This document shows, in pieces, positions 36,104-45,590 of a stretch of 62,774 bases of DNA. The position numbers and the translations under genes were made by a program. Where the stretch lies: positions 1-62,774 of the forward strand of contig DAINOC010000006.1 in the NCBI GenBank assembly GCA_036735565.1. Reading direction: 5' to 3'. Positions within the stretch are counted from its first letter, which is position 1. Every line of letters begins with the position of its first letter. The DNA comes from Coraliomargarita_B sp036735565 (GTDB taxonomy: Bacteria > Verrucomicrobiota > Verrucomicrobiia > Opitutales > Coraliomargaritaceae). The notes under the pieces were generated by a model. It worked only from the letters and a program-made list of their open reading frames with translations, did not search any database and was not told where the DNA came from.

Positions 36104-39100
36104 ATGAAGCCCCCTCCTGATTTTGACGAAACCTTTTTGCGCGGGCTGGCGGGCGCGGTGGCGTTCCGGGCTGGGGAGCGCCTTTTTGAGACGCATCAGG
36201 TAATCAGTGCCCGGTGGGAGAGCCCGGTGCTGCGGGGGGAGGTCACGGAGAAGGGTGAGCGTTTCTCACCTGAGCTGAACCTGCGCTCGACGGTGTTTGC
36301 GGAGAATCGATGCGGCTGCCCGGAGGGACGCCGCCGCAAGGTGTGCCCGCATGCGGTTGCCGTGGCGCTCCACTTTCAGGCGACTCACCGCGAAGCGGCG
36401 TCCCAGGAAGCCATGGCGGCGGCGCTTGAACCGGAAGACGCGCCGCTCGAAACGCCATCGTCCCCGGAGGGCTTGCGCTCCATCCGGGTCGCTGGGGACG
36501 GTCAGGTGCTGCGCTTGCTGGTATTTTTGCCGCCGAACCTGAAAGAAGCGGCCGAGCGCCAGGCTATCGTGGTAAAGCTGGATGCGGCGGCGGGGCGGCA
36601 GATCGTCCCGCTGAATCAGCTCAGTCCCACGCAAGCTTATGCGCTGGGAGCGCCCCAGGCAGCCGCTCTGGCACTGATCGAATCCTGGTGCGGGGGGAAG
36701 CTGGCTTCCCTGATCCAACTCACACAGGCGAGGCTGCGGGCGCTCCTCGATACGCTCTCGGGCGAGCCGGCCATCTACTGGCTCAAGCGTCCGCAAGCGC
36801 CCATCGCCTGGCAGGACGGGCGACTACCCGAGGTGCATGCCTTTCTGGAGGATACCGCCGCTTCGGACGAACCGGAAACCGCATCCGGAGCGACTCCTTC
36901 GAATCGACCAGCGATCCCAGCGGACACCCGCCTGCGGGAGCGCTCCAAGCCAAATCCAAGGCGTCTGGCCGAGGCAGGGCGGCAGCCCCTGTTTGCTGCC
37001 AAGCCCGCCGACTATCCCATGGCCGATGCGCGAATGGGAGCGACCACTGCCTCCGTCACGGCTGCGATGGAGTCTTATCCGGACAACCGCATCGTGGTCG
37101 ATGGGTCGCCCAACTTTTTGGCCGTGCGCCTGCCCATGCACGACGACTCGGTGCAACCACTGCGCGAGTTGATCAAGGCCTCCGGCTTCACTTTGGAGCC
37201 CTCCAACCGCAAGTGGTGGCTACGCGACCGGCACAAGACGCTGAACTTTCTCGCCGCCCACTGGCGGGACCTGGAAACACGGTGGAAGGTCACCTTTACC
37301 GACAACTTCAAGCAACAGTTGAAACAGGTCCAGCTCTCGAAGCTCGAGGTAGCGGCCCGGGAAGAGGGTGGTCAGTTCGCCATCGAGCTGACGCTGAGCG
37401 GGCAGCGTGATGAGGTGTCCCTACGCAAGGCGCTGGCGGGGGGGAAGCACTATGTGGAGTCCGTGGCAGAGGACGGCGCCGACGGGCAGCCGTCTATCAC
37501 ATTACTCGATAAGCAGTCGCTGGAGCGTCTGCATCAGATCGAGCGCGCGGTGAGCCGTCAGGCCGACCGGCCGTTTACGCCGACTTTCAGCCGAAAAGTA
37601 ACGACGGCGGACCTGGCCGATGTGGAAACCCTGATCGAGGAACTCTGCGAGGGGTGGCAGCCGCCCCAGGCCTGGCAATCCCGCAGTCGCGCCTTGAAGC
37701 AAGTGGCCGCTTTGGAGCCTGCACCGATCCGGCCCGCTTTCGACGCCATCCTGCGCGGCTACCAGCGAATTGGGGTGGCCTGGCTCTGGCATCTCTACCG
37801 GCATGAGCTTGGCGGGATATTGGCCGATGAAATGGGCTTGGGGAAGACCCTGCAGGCCCTGGCGCTGATCGAGTGTATCCGCGGAGCTGGGGCCGGAGGT
37901 CCGGCGCTCGTGGTCTGTCCGGCCAGCCTGGTCGAAAACTGGGTGCGGGAGGCCCGCCGCTTCACCCCGGCGCTCAAGGTCATCAAACACCACGGGCCCA
38001 ACCGGGCGAAAGAACCCGTCGCGCTCATGGATGCCGACCTTATCGTCACCTCCTACGGCACGCTGCGTCAGGACGCCGAGTGCTTCAGCGTGATCGAGTG
38101 GGCGGTCATCATCGGCGACGAGGCGCAGCACATCAAAAACCGCCGCAGCCAAAACGCGCAGACCCTCACCCGCCTGCGCAGTGCCGGACGCTTCCTACTG
38201 ACTGGCACGCCCGTGGAGAATTCGCTCGACGATCTGATTGCGCTCTTTGCCTTTCTCATGCCGGGCTACCTGGAAAAAGCACCACCGATGCTCTCCGCCG
38301 AAGACCGCGCCTGGCATGGGCAGCGGCAGGTGGCGCGGGCGGCCGCCTACGTCCTTCGGCGCACCAAGCGCGAGGTGGCGCCCGAGCTACCGGACAAGAT
38401 CGAAAAGACCTTTTTCTGCGAGTTGGGTGAGCGCCAGACCCGCTTCTATCAGGAGACGCTTGAGCGGACGCGCAAAGAGATCTTTGAACTCGAGATGAGC
38501 GGAGCCTCCGGAGGGCGGGTCCAGTTTGCCGCTTTCAAGGAATTACTGCGGCTGCGGCAGGTCTGCGTGGATCCCCGGATCCTCGATGAGAGCTATGAGC
38601 CGGACGATTCGGCCAAGCTCGCGGCATTCGATGAAGTGCTCGACGAGTGTCTCGATAATGGCAGCCGGATGCTGGTCTTCTCCAGTTTCGTAACGGCGCT
38701 ACAGCTCCTTGCGGCCCACCTGCAAGCGAAAGGCCACAGCTTCTGCTACCTCGACGGGCAGACCCGGAACCGACTGGCGGTGTGCGACACCTTCAACGCG
38801 GATGCCTCCATCCCGGTCTTTCTGATTTCGTTGAAGGCCGGAGGCACTGGACTGAACCTTACGGGAGCCGATACCGTACTCCACTACGACCCCTGGTGGA
38901 ATCCGGCGGCAGAGGCACAGGCAACCGACCGCGCCCACCGGATCGGACAGAAGCGGGTGGTCACCAGTATCAAACTGATTGCCGCCAACACGGTCGAGGA
39001 GAAGGTCCTGGAGCTACAGGCCAAAAAGGCCGAGCTCCTCGCCGCACTCTTTGAAGAATCGTCGGCGGTCAATGCGAAGGTCAGCATTGAAGATATCAGG

Positions 39101-39115
39101 GAATTGATCGGTTGA
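36104..39115 (+). CDS. SNF2-family helicase with SWIM zinc finger
   Basis: 1003 residues from ATG 36104; the longer frame from TTG 36017 has no support. N-terminal SWIM finger: CGCPEGRRRKVCPHAVAV (about residues 69-86). SNF2 helicase core in the C-terminal half: LGGILADEMGLGKTLQAL (Walker A), GDEAQHIKN (DEAQ box), LTGTPVENSLDDL, RQVCVDPRIL, LVFSSFVTALQLLA and ATDRAHRIGQKRVV (motif VI with the finger Arg). Such bacterial SWI2/SNF2 proteins are ATP-driven DNA or RNA polymerase translocases, perhaps RapA-like; exact role unknown. The gene lies alone between tRNA-Leu and trpF. Confidence 0.92.
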   Translation: MKPPPDFDETFLRGLAGAVAFRAGERLFETHQVISARWESPVLRGEVTEKGERFSPELNLRSTVFAENRCGCPEGRRRKVCPHAVAVALHFQATHREAASQEAMAAALEPEDAPLETPSSPEGLRSIRVAGDGQVLRLLVFLPPNLKEAAERQAIVVKLDAAAGRQIVPLNQLSPTQAYALGAPQAAALALIESWCGGKLASLIQLTQARLRALLDTLSGEPAIYWLKRPQAPIAWQDGRLPEVHAFLEDTAASDEPETASGATPSNRPAIPADTRLRERSKPNPRRLAEAGRQPLFAAKPADYPMADARMGATTASVTAAMESYPDNRIVVDGSPNFLAVRLPMHDDSVQPLRELIKASGFTLEPSNRKWWLRDRHKTLNFLAAHWRDLETRWKVTFTDNFKQQLKQVQLSKLEVAAREEGGQFAIELTLSGQRDEVSLRKALAGGKHYVESVAEDGADGQPSITLLDKQSLERLHQIERAVSRQADRPFTPTFSRKVTTADLADVETLIEELCEGWQPPQAWQSRSRALKQVAALEPAPIRPAFDAILRGYQRIGVAWLWHLYRHELGGILADEMGLGKTLQALALIECIRGAGAGGPALVVCPASLVENWVREARRFTPALKVIKHHGPNRAKEPVALMDADLIVTSYGTLRQDAECFSVIEWAVIIGDEAQHIKNRRSQNAQTLTRLRSAGRFLLTGTPVENSLDDLIALFAFLMPGYLEKAPPMLSAEDRAWHGQRQVARAAAYVLRRTKREVAPELPDKIEKTFFCELGERQTRFYQETLERTRKEIFELEMSGASGGRVQFAAFKELLRLRQVCVDPRILDESYEPDDSAKLAAFDEVLDECLDNGSRMLVFSSFVTALQLLAAHLQAKGHSFCYLDGQTRNRLAVCDTFNADASIPVFLISLKAGGTGLNLTGADTVLHYDPWWNPAAEAQATDRAHRIGQKRVVTSIKLIAANTVEEKVLELQAKKAELLAALFEESSAVNAKVSIEDIRELIG

Positions 39116-39185
39116 GGAAAGTGGAAAGTAGAAAGCGGAAGGGGGAAAGGGGAAGGCGGAAAGCTGGGCGGGGTGGCGCCTGGCG
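39116..39185. repeat. purine-rich GGAAAG tract
   Basis: Right after the helicase stop, the plus strand is almost purely purine for about 50 bases, with imperfect repeats of GGAAAGTGGAAAGTAG, then GGAAAGGGGAAGGCGGAAAG. Poly-purine mirror-like tracts may adopt triplex structure. No gene here. Confidence 0.6.
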
Positions 39186-39236
39186 TCATGCGGTTCTGTG
39201 TTTGATTTCCAGTTGAAGGGATGCGAACCTCGCGGC

Positions 39237-39881
39237 ATGTATCGTCCAGTTGCTATCAAAGTATGTGGCCTGACCCGGGAAGCGGATGTGGATCTCGCGC
39301 TGGAGTTGGGCGCGGACTACTGCGGCTTCATCGTTTACCCGAAATCACCACGGGGGCTCTCGATCGAGCGGGCGGCTGAGCTGGCGCGGCGAGTTCCTGA
39401 GGGTAAGCGGGTGCTGGTCGATGTGGAGACCGGCGCCGAGGAGCTCGAACGCTATCGTGATCAGGGCTTCGACTTTTTTCAGATCCACGCCGGTTTGAAC
39501 ATCGGCATGGTATCGCTGGCAGCCTGGTCGGGATTGGTCGGCCGGAATCGGCTCTGGCTTGCACCCAGAATGGCACCGGGCGAGGATTTCACCGATGCGG
39601 TGCTGGAGTTTGCCGACACGATTCTCGTCGATGCCTATCACAAGGACCAGTTCGGGGGGACCGGCGTGACGGGCGATTGGGCCGGGTTTGCGGATCTGCG
39701 CCAGCGCCTGCCGCAGGCCAACTGGATCCTTGCCGGTGGCCTGCACCCTGGCAACGTCCTCGCAGCTCTGGCGGCAACCGGTGCAGAGACGCTCGACGTC
39801 AACAGCGGGGTCGAAACCAGCCCCGGCATAAAAAACCCCGAAAAGCTGCAAGAGCTCTTCGGGGTTTTGAAACCGCAGTAA
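39237..39881 (+). CDS. trpF: phosphoribosylanthranilate isomerase
   Basis: 214 residues from ATG 39237. TrpF hallmarks: IKVCGLTREADVDLALELGADYCGFI (catalytic Cys in KVCG), FVDVETGAEEL-like LVDVE, and FQIHAG. Asp in ILVDAYHKDQFGGTG is the catalytic acid, followed by WILAGGLHPGNV and LDVNSGVETSPGIKNPEKL. It isomerises N-(5-phosphoribosyl)anthranilate to CdRP in tryptophan synthesis. No other trp genes are adjacent. The last 12 codons double as a transcription terminator. Confidence 0.93.
   Translation: MYRPVAIKVCGLTREADVDLALELGADYCGFIVYPKSPRGLSIERAAELARRVPEGKRVLVDVETGAEELERYRDQGFDFFQIHAGLNIGMVSLAAWSGLVGRNRLWLAPRMAPGEDFTDAVLEFADTILVDAYHKDQFGGTGVTGDWAGFADLRQRLPQANWILAGGLHPGNVLAALAATGAETLDVNSGVETSPGIKNPEKLQELFGVLKPQ
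39831..39868. terminator. bidirectional intrinsic terminator inside trpF 3' end
   Basis: AAAAACCCCGAA (39831-39842) pairs with TTCGGGGTTTT (39858-39868); the inner AGCT-GCAAG-AGCT extends the stem with one mismatch. T-runs on both strands (GGGGTTTT in each direction) make it work both ways. It serves trpF and the convergent diphosphate PEPCK gene (ends 39906). It overlaps the coding sequence of trpF. Confidence 0.8.
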
Positions 39882-39905
39882 TCGTCGCGGCTTTTAGAAG
39901 TGCTC

Positions 39906-42900
39906 TTAACCGATCGGCTGGCGCCCGATAGTGCCGATCAGTGACTCCAGATAGTCCGGCGAGCTCACTTTCGCGAGCTGCTCCTTGGCCGACTCCAGTC
40001 GTTTTGCAACGTCGAGCCGCTTGGCCACATCGGTGTGCGTCGGGCGTTTGAGGAAGTGCTCCAGGTAGGCGACATGGGATTCCCATGCCGGGATGTCGCG
40101 TGCCTGTTGGCTTTGCAGACGGGCCTGATACCAGTCGCTTTTCAGCATGCTCTCGCGGGTGAAGAGTCCGCGCACTGCCTCGGAGTTCACATCGGCACCC
40201 TCATACTTGCCGTAGGCCATGATGTGCAGCAGGGCTTTTAGGGGCGGGCAGGCTTCCTCGATGGAACCGTCCTCGAAGTAGTTGAGCGCGACTTCCTTGT
40301 GGGCCGCCGCGATCGTCAGCATGCCTTCCACGAAGGTATCCATATCCTGGAGCTCCGGCTTGAGCATCTTTTCGTTGAGCACTGTGTTGGGTGTGCTGAA
40401 GATCCGGGCGAAGAAGTGGCGGACAAACTTCGAGGTGATGCGGTAGCCGATACGGCTGGCCGGAACCAGTTGTCCCTTATACTCGAAATCCTCAAGCTTT
40501 TCGAGATACCCGTTTTCGATCAGGAACTTCGGCTCCACTTCTTCCGGCTTGAGCCGGCACCAGAGTTCGGGGACGAGCAGGCTGATGTCGTGGTCGACCC
40601 GATAATGCGGGCCAACGTAGCCGGCTGCCGTGACGAAGGTGGGCTGATCGGTTGCGAGGTAGGCGACCAGCGCGTTGTTGAGATCGTAGATCGGCGGCAG
40701 GGCGTTGAACGGGGCCTTGGTCAGCGCGCCTTCGGACCCGGCACCCGTCGTGGAGGGCGACTTGCCGGTGATACTCGCAATATATTCCATGAACAGCTCC
40801 GGCAGCTCCATGTAGTGGATCGGATTGTTCACGCAGAGTGGCTTCACGCCGGACTCCGGGTCGGCCGGGTTGTTACGGCGGCCGGGCAGGATGGAGGTAA
40901 CCGGCCGCAGCAGGGCTGAGTGGGCATCCTGGCGGCGATAGAGCCGGGAGCTCATGTCCGCGAGGTAGAGATCACGCGGCTTCTTCAAGTCCGGGCGCAC
41001 CTGGAGGTAGCGCGGGTTTTGAGTAGGCACACCGTTTACGAGGCGCGGGTAGGCATTGGTGCAGTAGTAGTCCGGCTGCTTGTTGGCCACGAAGTCGCGG
41101 ACCAGGTTTTGCATCGGCTCGGTATACTGGCCAAAGCGGATAACGTCGTCCGTCTCATTCGCGGCGAATTCGCGGTTGAGCGGTTCGTAATTACTCAGGA
41201 ACGCTCCCTGCGAGGCGAGATCCGCCTCGGCCTGCTTGTCATAGCCGCGGATGATGGCATCGTCCGGTCGCTGGAAGAAGCGGTATTCGCAGTTGTGGAC
41301 AAACTTTGACGAGGGTTGCTTCCAGCCCGGAGGCAGGCTGTTCAACTGCGAGGTCGGAGCCACGATGGAAGCCGTGATGTCGTCTTCGAGCGAGATCTTG
41401 GCGGCGGGGAAGAAGTCCTTGCGCAGCCCGAAAGTCCGCCAGGAGCCGTCGCCCGTATAGCCGACGCGGAGGTATTGCGTGAGCATCGGCTGGCCCCGGT
41501 AGCGCAGGATGTTGCCCGGCTCGCCGTTGATCAGGTCGACGCTGAAGCGGGTGCGCCAATCATCGCCCCAATCCTCTTTGTAGAAGCGTTTGATGATGAA
41601 GACGAGCTCCTTGACGTGCTGGGGGATGGATTCCAGCCAGTTGTTGTAGGCCTCGGTGTAGTCGGAGTGGGAGGGTGTCAGCAGCTTAATGACCGAGCCG
41701 AGCGAGCGCTCTTTACTGAGCAGGGGACGGCCGTGTGGCCGGTTCTTCGAGGCATCCAGAAAGCGGTCGCCAAACTCATGCTTGATGATGGACTCGGCCA
41801 GATCGAAGTCTTCCTTAAAATGGTTCACGAAGACAGGCCCGGAGATGATGGCATCGGTTATCGGCTTGGAAATCTCCGACTTGCCACCGCCGGATACCGT
41901 GCAGGGTTTGTGGCAGACCCGGCTCTCGGCGGTGTAGCCGACCAGTCGCCAGCGGCGCCCCTCGGCCGGTTTGATCATCTGGACTTTGTAGCCGGATGGC
42001 ATGACATAGGTGCGATCCGGCAGCAGCTTTATGGTTTGCTCGACGCCGTCCTTGGACCAAGTGATCTTCTGTTTATTCAGTTCGATGCGCGTGTCTTCCG
42101 GCACGTAGATGATGTCGCGGTATTTCCGGTCGATCGCGTAGCCCTCCGGTTGCACCTCGATGAGATCGGCATAGCGCTCGACCACGCCGCTGAAGGTGTG
42201 ATCCACGCCGGGCAAATACTCCGCCAGTTTGAAATCCTCGCCCAGGTCGTAGCCGGTGAAGGCCAGGGTTCCGCCGGCATGCTCTTCCTCCGCGAGGCCG
42301 TGGAGGTTGGCGGAGAAGCTGATCTGGGTCTTAACCTCTTTTTTGCAGTAGCCGAAGTAGCTGTCGGAAATAGCGGTAATCACACGCCCGCAAGCATCCC
42401 GGCAGGTGATTTTGAAAGCGCCCCCATCGTTGTAGAGTTCGTCCTCCTTCTCCCAGCACATACCGTCGCGCTTTTGACGCTCGGTAGCCTCGCTGAGGTG
42501 TGGCAGTCCCAATTCTTTCTTGGTAGTGCCCATCAGGTGCGGCGCGAGGATCACGCAGCCACTGTGGCCGGTCCAATGTTCGGGATCGAGGGCCGCGTCG
42601 TTCTCGGCGATGTAGGGATCGCCGCCGTTGCCGAAGATGGACTCAACGAAGTCGAGATTGCTGCAGAGATTGCCCGGCACAAAGAAGCGGACCTCCATGG
42701 CCTTTTGCTTGGAGAAGCCATCGACCTCCGGGACCACCACCGGGCGGAGCATGAGAGAGACCCAGGCCTTGGCTTTGTTTTCCTGATTAAAGAGGTAGGG
42801 CAGAGTCAATAAATCGTCGGACACTCCTTCGATGGCCTTTTTAAAGAGGCGGGCGGCGGCCAGTTTCGGCACCGCTTTTTTATCGTTCGGGATCGGCAGT

Positions 42901-43364
42901 CCGCCCTCCGTCACATGGAAAACGCCTTTGGTCGTGCGGCGGTCGCTTTTCGGGTTGTGCAGCACGCCTTGTTGAATGCGGTAGGAGTCGAGAACCTCCG
43001 AGGTAAAGTGATCGCCAACGGCGGGAACGGAGAGAGTGCGTGCGATGCCATGACGATCAAGGACCAGGGTATTGTTGGGCAGATGGGGAATCTCAGCCAG
43101 ATCCAGATCGCTGAAATATTCCATAAGGAAGCTCTGGATGCGCTGGTCGCAGGGGGGTAAATAATCCGCCAAAAGACGGGATTTTTCCTGATAGCTCGCG
43201 AGGAGGGTCTTGCCGAGACCATAGATGCTGGTATCCGAGCCGTGCTCGAAGGTGGGTTGCCCGATCGACGTTAACTTCAGGTTTACGTAGTCGACCAGTG
43301 CGCTCTCTTTGTGCGCGTATTCTGCGGTGAGGGGATCGAGCCCAAGTTGGCTTTTAAAGTCCAT
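39906..43364 (-). CDS. diphosphate-type phosphoenolpyruvate carboxykinase (PPi-PEPCK)
   Basis: 1152 residues, no signal or membrane segment. The size fits PPi-PEPCK, known from Propionibacterium and Entamoeba (about 1100-1200 residues), and the conserved-looking stretches GHSGCVILAPHLMGTTKKEL, DGMCWEKEDELYNDGGAF and SYFGYCKKEVKTQISFSANL match my memory of that family. It would convert oxaloacetate and diphosphate to PEP, CO2 and phosphate, or the reverse, linking PEP to the TCA cycle without ATP/GTP. No Walker or GTP-type PEPCK motif is evident, as expected. The long upstream region (about 310 bases, AT-rich) suggests its own promoter. Confidence 0.72.
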   Translation of the reverse strand: MDFKSQLGLDPLTAEYAHKESALVDYVNLKLTSIGQPTFEHGSDTSIYGLGKTLLASYQEKSRLLADYLPPCDQRIQSFLMEYFSDLDLAEIPHLPNNTLVLDRHGIARTLSVPAVGDHFTSEVLDSYRIQQGVLHNPKSDRRTTKGVFHVTEGGLPIPNDKKAVPKLAAARLFKKAIEGVSDDLLTLPYLFNQENKAKAWVSLMLRPVVVPEVDGFSKQKAMEVRFFVPGNLCSNLDFVESIFGNGGDPYIAENDAALDPEHWTGHSGCVILAPHLMGTTKKELGLPHLSEATERQKRDGMCWEKEDELYNDGGAFKITCRDACGRVITAISDSYFGYCKKEVKTQISFSANLHGLAEEEHAGGTLAFTGYDLGEDFKLAEYLPGVDHTFSGVVERYADLIEVQPEGYAIDRKYRDIIYVPEDTRIELNKQKITWSKDGVEQTIKLLPDRTYVMPSGYKVQMIKPAEGRRWRLVGYTAESRVCHKPCTVSGGGKSEISKPITDAIISGPVFVNHFKEDFDLAESIIKHEFGDRFLDASKNRPHGRPLLSKERSLGSVIKLLTPSHSDYTEAYNNWLESIPQHVKELVFIIKRFYKEDWGDDWRTRFSVDLINGEPGNILRYRGQPMLTQYLRVGYTGDGSWRTFGLRKDFFPAAKISLEDDITASIVAPTSQLNSLPPGWKQPSSKFVHNCEYRFFQRPDDAIIRGYDKQAEADLASQGAFLSNYEPLNREFAANETDDVIRFGQYTEPMQNLVRDFVANKQPDYYCTNAYPRLVNGVPTQNPRYLQVRPDLKKPRDLYLADMSSRLYRRQDAHSALLRPVTSILPGRRNNPADPESGVKPLCVNNPIHYMELPELFMEYIASITGKSPSTTGAGSEGALTKAPFNALPPIYDLNNALVAYLATDQPTFVTAAGYVGPHYRVDHDISLLVPELWCRLKPEEVEPKFLIENGYLEKLEDFEYKGQLVPASRIGYRITSKFVRHFFARIFSTPNTVLNEKMLKPELQDMDTFVEGMLTIAAAHKEVALNYFEDGSIEEACPPLKALLHIMAYGKYEGADVNSEAVRGLFTRESMLKSDWYQARLQSQQARDIPAWESHVAYLEHFLKRPTHTDVAKRLDVAKRLESAKEQLAKVSSPDYLESLIGTIGRQPIG

Positions 43365-43676
43365 GGTTTTGTTGGTTTTCGATTTTAGGATTTATGGGAG
43401 AGAAGCCTGCCTTTCCCGTCGGTTGAGTCCGTTTCAGAACCCGCCTGATGGCAAGGTTGAAGCGGATTTTTTGGTGACGATTCAGCAACATCGTCAGGTT
43501 TTAGGATTAGTTTAACTTATGTAAAGCTATTTTAAAATAAGCATAAATTTTTTATCGTCCCAGCATTGAATGACGGCTGACTAAACTAAGGAGAGGACTG
43601 CCCTGGGACAGCATCCAGCACAAGTTGTGCCCGTGCGCCTGGACGCGTCGAGGATTGGAAGATAGTCGGTTTGCGG
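43365..43676. other. AT-rich upstream region of PPi-PEPCK
   Basis: 312 bases without a gene. 43498-43556 is the most AT-rich stretch nearby and contains a TATTTTAAAATA palindrome. It should hold the promoter of the PEPCK gene on the minus strand and the end of the cls-aroC operon. No unambiguous -35/-10 pair was identified. Confidence 0.5.
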
Positions 43677-44414
43677 TCAATCCGTCAGCAATCGTGCGAT
43701 ATCCGGAACCGGGAAAGCGCGCTGTCCACTCTCGTTGCGCTCGATGTAGCGGTCGGGGCGGAGATCGTCGGGTTTGTCCTCGTCATCAAACTCATCCTCT
43801 TCCAGGGGGATGAGCTCATCAAAATACAGCGATAGCCGCCGCGCAGTGGGATCGAGGATCGCTACGGGATTTTTGGTTTTTCCTTTGGTCACCAGCTCAA
43901 TCAAGCAGGGATAGCAGGCCTTGCGATAGATGGTCTGGAACTCCTTGATCCACTGATTTTCGACCGCCTCGCGCCGGGCGAGCAGGACCACATCGGAAAA
44001 GTGGATACAGGCATCGAACCAGGCCTGAGCCTGGGGGACACTTTTAAGGAAGGAGCTGTGGACGACGGTGATGATCCGTGCGATAAAGCAGCGGTTGTGT
44101 GTCGTCCAGGCTTTCAGGGCCTCGGCGACATCGGCGGGATCGCTGGTGCCGGGGGCAAGGAAAAACAGCTTATCGGCTGCGGCGCTGATCGTGCCATGTT
44201 TCACCTTGTTCTGTGAGAGCTCCCATTCGACCGTTTGCACATTGGGCAGGCTGGCAATCCTGTCATCAAATTCCGATAAGCCCTCGGACCGGGGCCGAAA
44301 ATAGAGTATGCCCTCTTGGCCGGTGCGGCCGCCGTCGATCAGGTCGAACAGAACCTCCCGGCGCTGCGAATCGGGGATCCCGAAAATCAGGTAAACTGGT
44401 GTGAGCTCCGACAT
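43677..44414 (-). CDS. degenerate CobW-like P-loop protein, unknown
   Basis: 245 residues from ATG 44414, one base after the aroC stop; a longer frame to 44888 runs over aroC and is rejected. The N-terminal TPVYLIFGIPDSQRREVLFD occupies the place of a P-loop of CobW/HypB-type GTPases but lacks G-x-x-G-S/G-K-S/T. Later blocks IARIITVVHSSFL and HFSDVVLLARREAV resemble CobW switch-region and N-x-x-D/K segments in altered form. The C-terminus is very acidic (LEEDEFDDEDKPDD). It may be a GTPase-derived scaffold that no longer binds nucleotide. Operon position cls-aroC-this gene gives no clear functional hint. Confidence 0.55.
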   Translation of the reverse strand: MSELTPVYLIFGIPDSQRREVLFDLIDGGRTGQEGILYFRPRSEGLSEFDDRIASLPNVQTVEWELSQNKVKHGTISAAADKLFFLAPGTSDPADVAEALKAWTTHNRCFIARIITVVHSSFLKSVPQAQAWFDACIHFSDVVLLARREAVENQWIKEFQTIYRKACYPCLIELVTKGKTKNPVAILDPTARRLSLYFDELIPLEEDEFDDEDKPDDLRPDRYIERNESGQRAFPVPDIARLLTD

Positions 44415-44415
44415 C

Positions 44416-45507
44416 TTAAAACCGGAAGCTCGCGCACTGTGCCTGATGCCGCATCCAATGGTCGACCAGAACCAACGCAGCCATGGACTCGACGATCGGC
44501 ACGGCCCTGGGGACGACACAGGGGTCGTGACGGCCCCGGCCCATGAGCTCGGTAGCCTGTCCGTCTTTGTCGACGGTCTGCTGATTTTGGAGAATGGTCG
44601 CGGTCGGCTTGAAAGCGACGCGGAAGACCAGTTCCTCGCCATTGCTGATGCCACCCTGGACGCCACCGGAGCGATTGGTCGCGGTGCCGACCTTGCCGCC
44701 CTCGTTGACGAATACATCATTGTGCTCCGAGCCTCGCAGGAGGGTGCCATCAAAGCCGCTGCCGATTTCAAAGCCCTTGGTGGCTGGCAGCGAAAGCATG
44801 GCTTTCGCCAGATCCGCTTCGAGGCGGTCAAACACCGGCACCCCCAGACCCACGGGGAGCTTGCGGATACGGCACTCGATGAGCCCACCGACCGAGTCGC
44901 CCTCGGAGCGCATGGCCTTGATCCGCTCCACCATAGTAGCGGCCGTCTCCGGATGCGGGCAGCGCACCGGGCTCGCCTCGACCTCCTCCAGCGTGGGAAA
45001 GTGCTCTATGGGTGGCGCCACGATATCGTGCACGCGGGTGATGTAGGCGCGAATCTCGACGCCGCCGGCGAGCTTAAGAATCTTCTTGGCAATAGCTCCG
45101 GCGGCCACACGGCCGATGGTCTCGCGGGCGGAAGAGCGACCGCCGCCCTCATGGTTGCGGATACCGAATTTTGTCTGGTAGGTGAAGTCCGCGTGGGAAG
45201 GCCGGAACTTATCCTTCATCTCCGAATAGGCGGAAGGACGTTGATCGCCGTTCGGCACATAGATGGCGATGGGCGTGCCCAATGTGAGCCCCTCAAAGAC
45301 GCCGGAGACAATCGTCGCGGTATCACTCTCTTTTCGGGGTGTGGTGATCTCGCTTTGGCCGGGGCGGCGGCGGTCCAGTTCAAACTGAATCTCCTCGACC
45401 GAGAGCGGCAGACGCGGCGGGCAGCCATCGATAACGACGCCGATGCCGCCGCCGTGGCTTTCACCCCAGGTGGAGATACGAAATAAAGAGCCGAAGGAAT
45501 TTCCCAT
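44416..45507 (-). CDS. aroC: chorismate synthase
   Basis: 363 residues from ATG 45507 (MGNSFGSLFRISTWGESHG); ATG 45534 would add nine residues. Signature patterns: GESHGGGIGVVIDGCPP, RRRPGQS, HADFTYQTKFG, GGGRSSARETIGRVAAGA and GGISNGEE. It uses reduced FMN to turn 5-enolpyruvylshikimate-3-phosphate into chorismate, the last common step to aromatic amino acids. Flanked in the same direction by cls (84 bases upstream) and a coupled unknown gene (1 base downstream). Confidence 0.96.
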   Translation of the reverse strand: MGNSFGSLFRISTWGESHGGGIGVVIDGCPPRLPLSVEEIQFELDRRRPGQSEITTPRKESDTATIVSGVFEGLTLGTPIAIYVPNGDQRPSAYSEMKDKFRPSHADFTYQTKFGIRNHEGGGRSSARETIGRVAAGAIAKKILKLAGGVEIRAYITRVHDIVAPPIEHFPTLEEVEASPVRCPHPETAATMVERIKAMRSEGDSVGGLIECRIRKLPVGLGVPVFDRLEADLAKAMLSLPATKGFEIGSGFDGTLLRGSEHNDVFVNEGGKVGTATNRSGGVQGGISNGEELVFRVAFKPTATILQNQQTVDKDGQATELMGRGRHDPCVVPRAVPIVESMAALVLVDHWMRHQAQCASFRF

Positions 45508-45590
45508 CCCGTTCATGCAATGCGTGCCGCCCATTAAGTCAATGCTGCCGCGCTGCCGCCACGATACTCCGGCGGCGGTTTACCAGGCGA

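Noticed and set aside
41316..42812. 498-residue plus-strand frame
   Set aside because: Antisense shadow of the PPi-PEPCK gene, low-complexity and not protein-like.
43500..43530. dif-like half site TTATGTAAA
   Set aside because: The other half (XerC arm) is not recognisable, and the site lies in an AT-rich promoter region.
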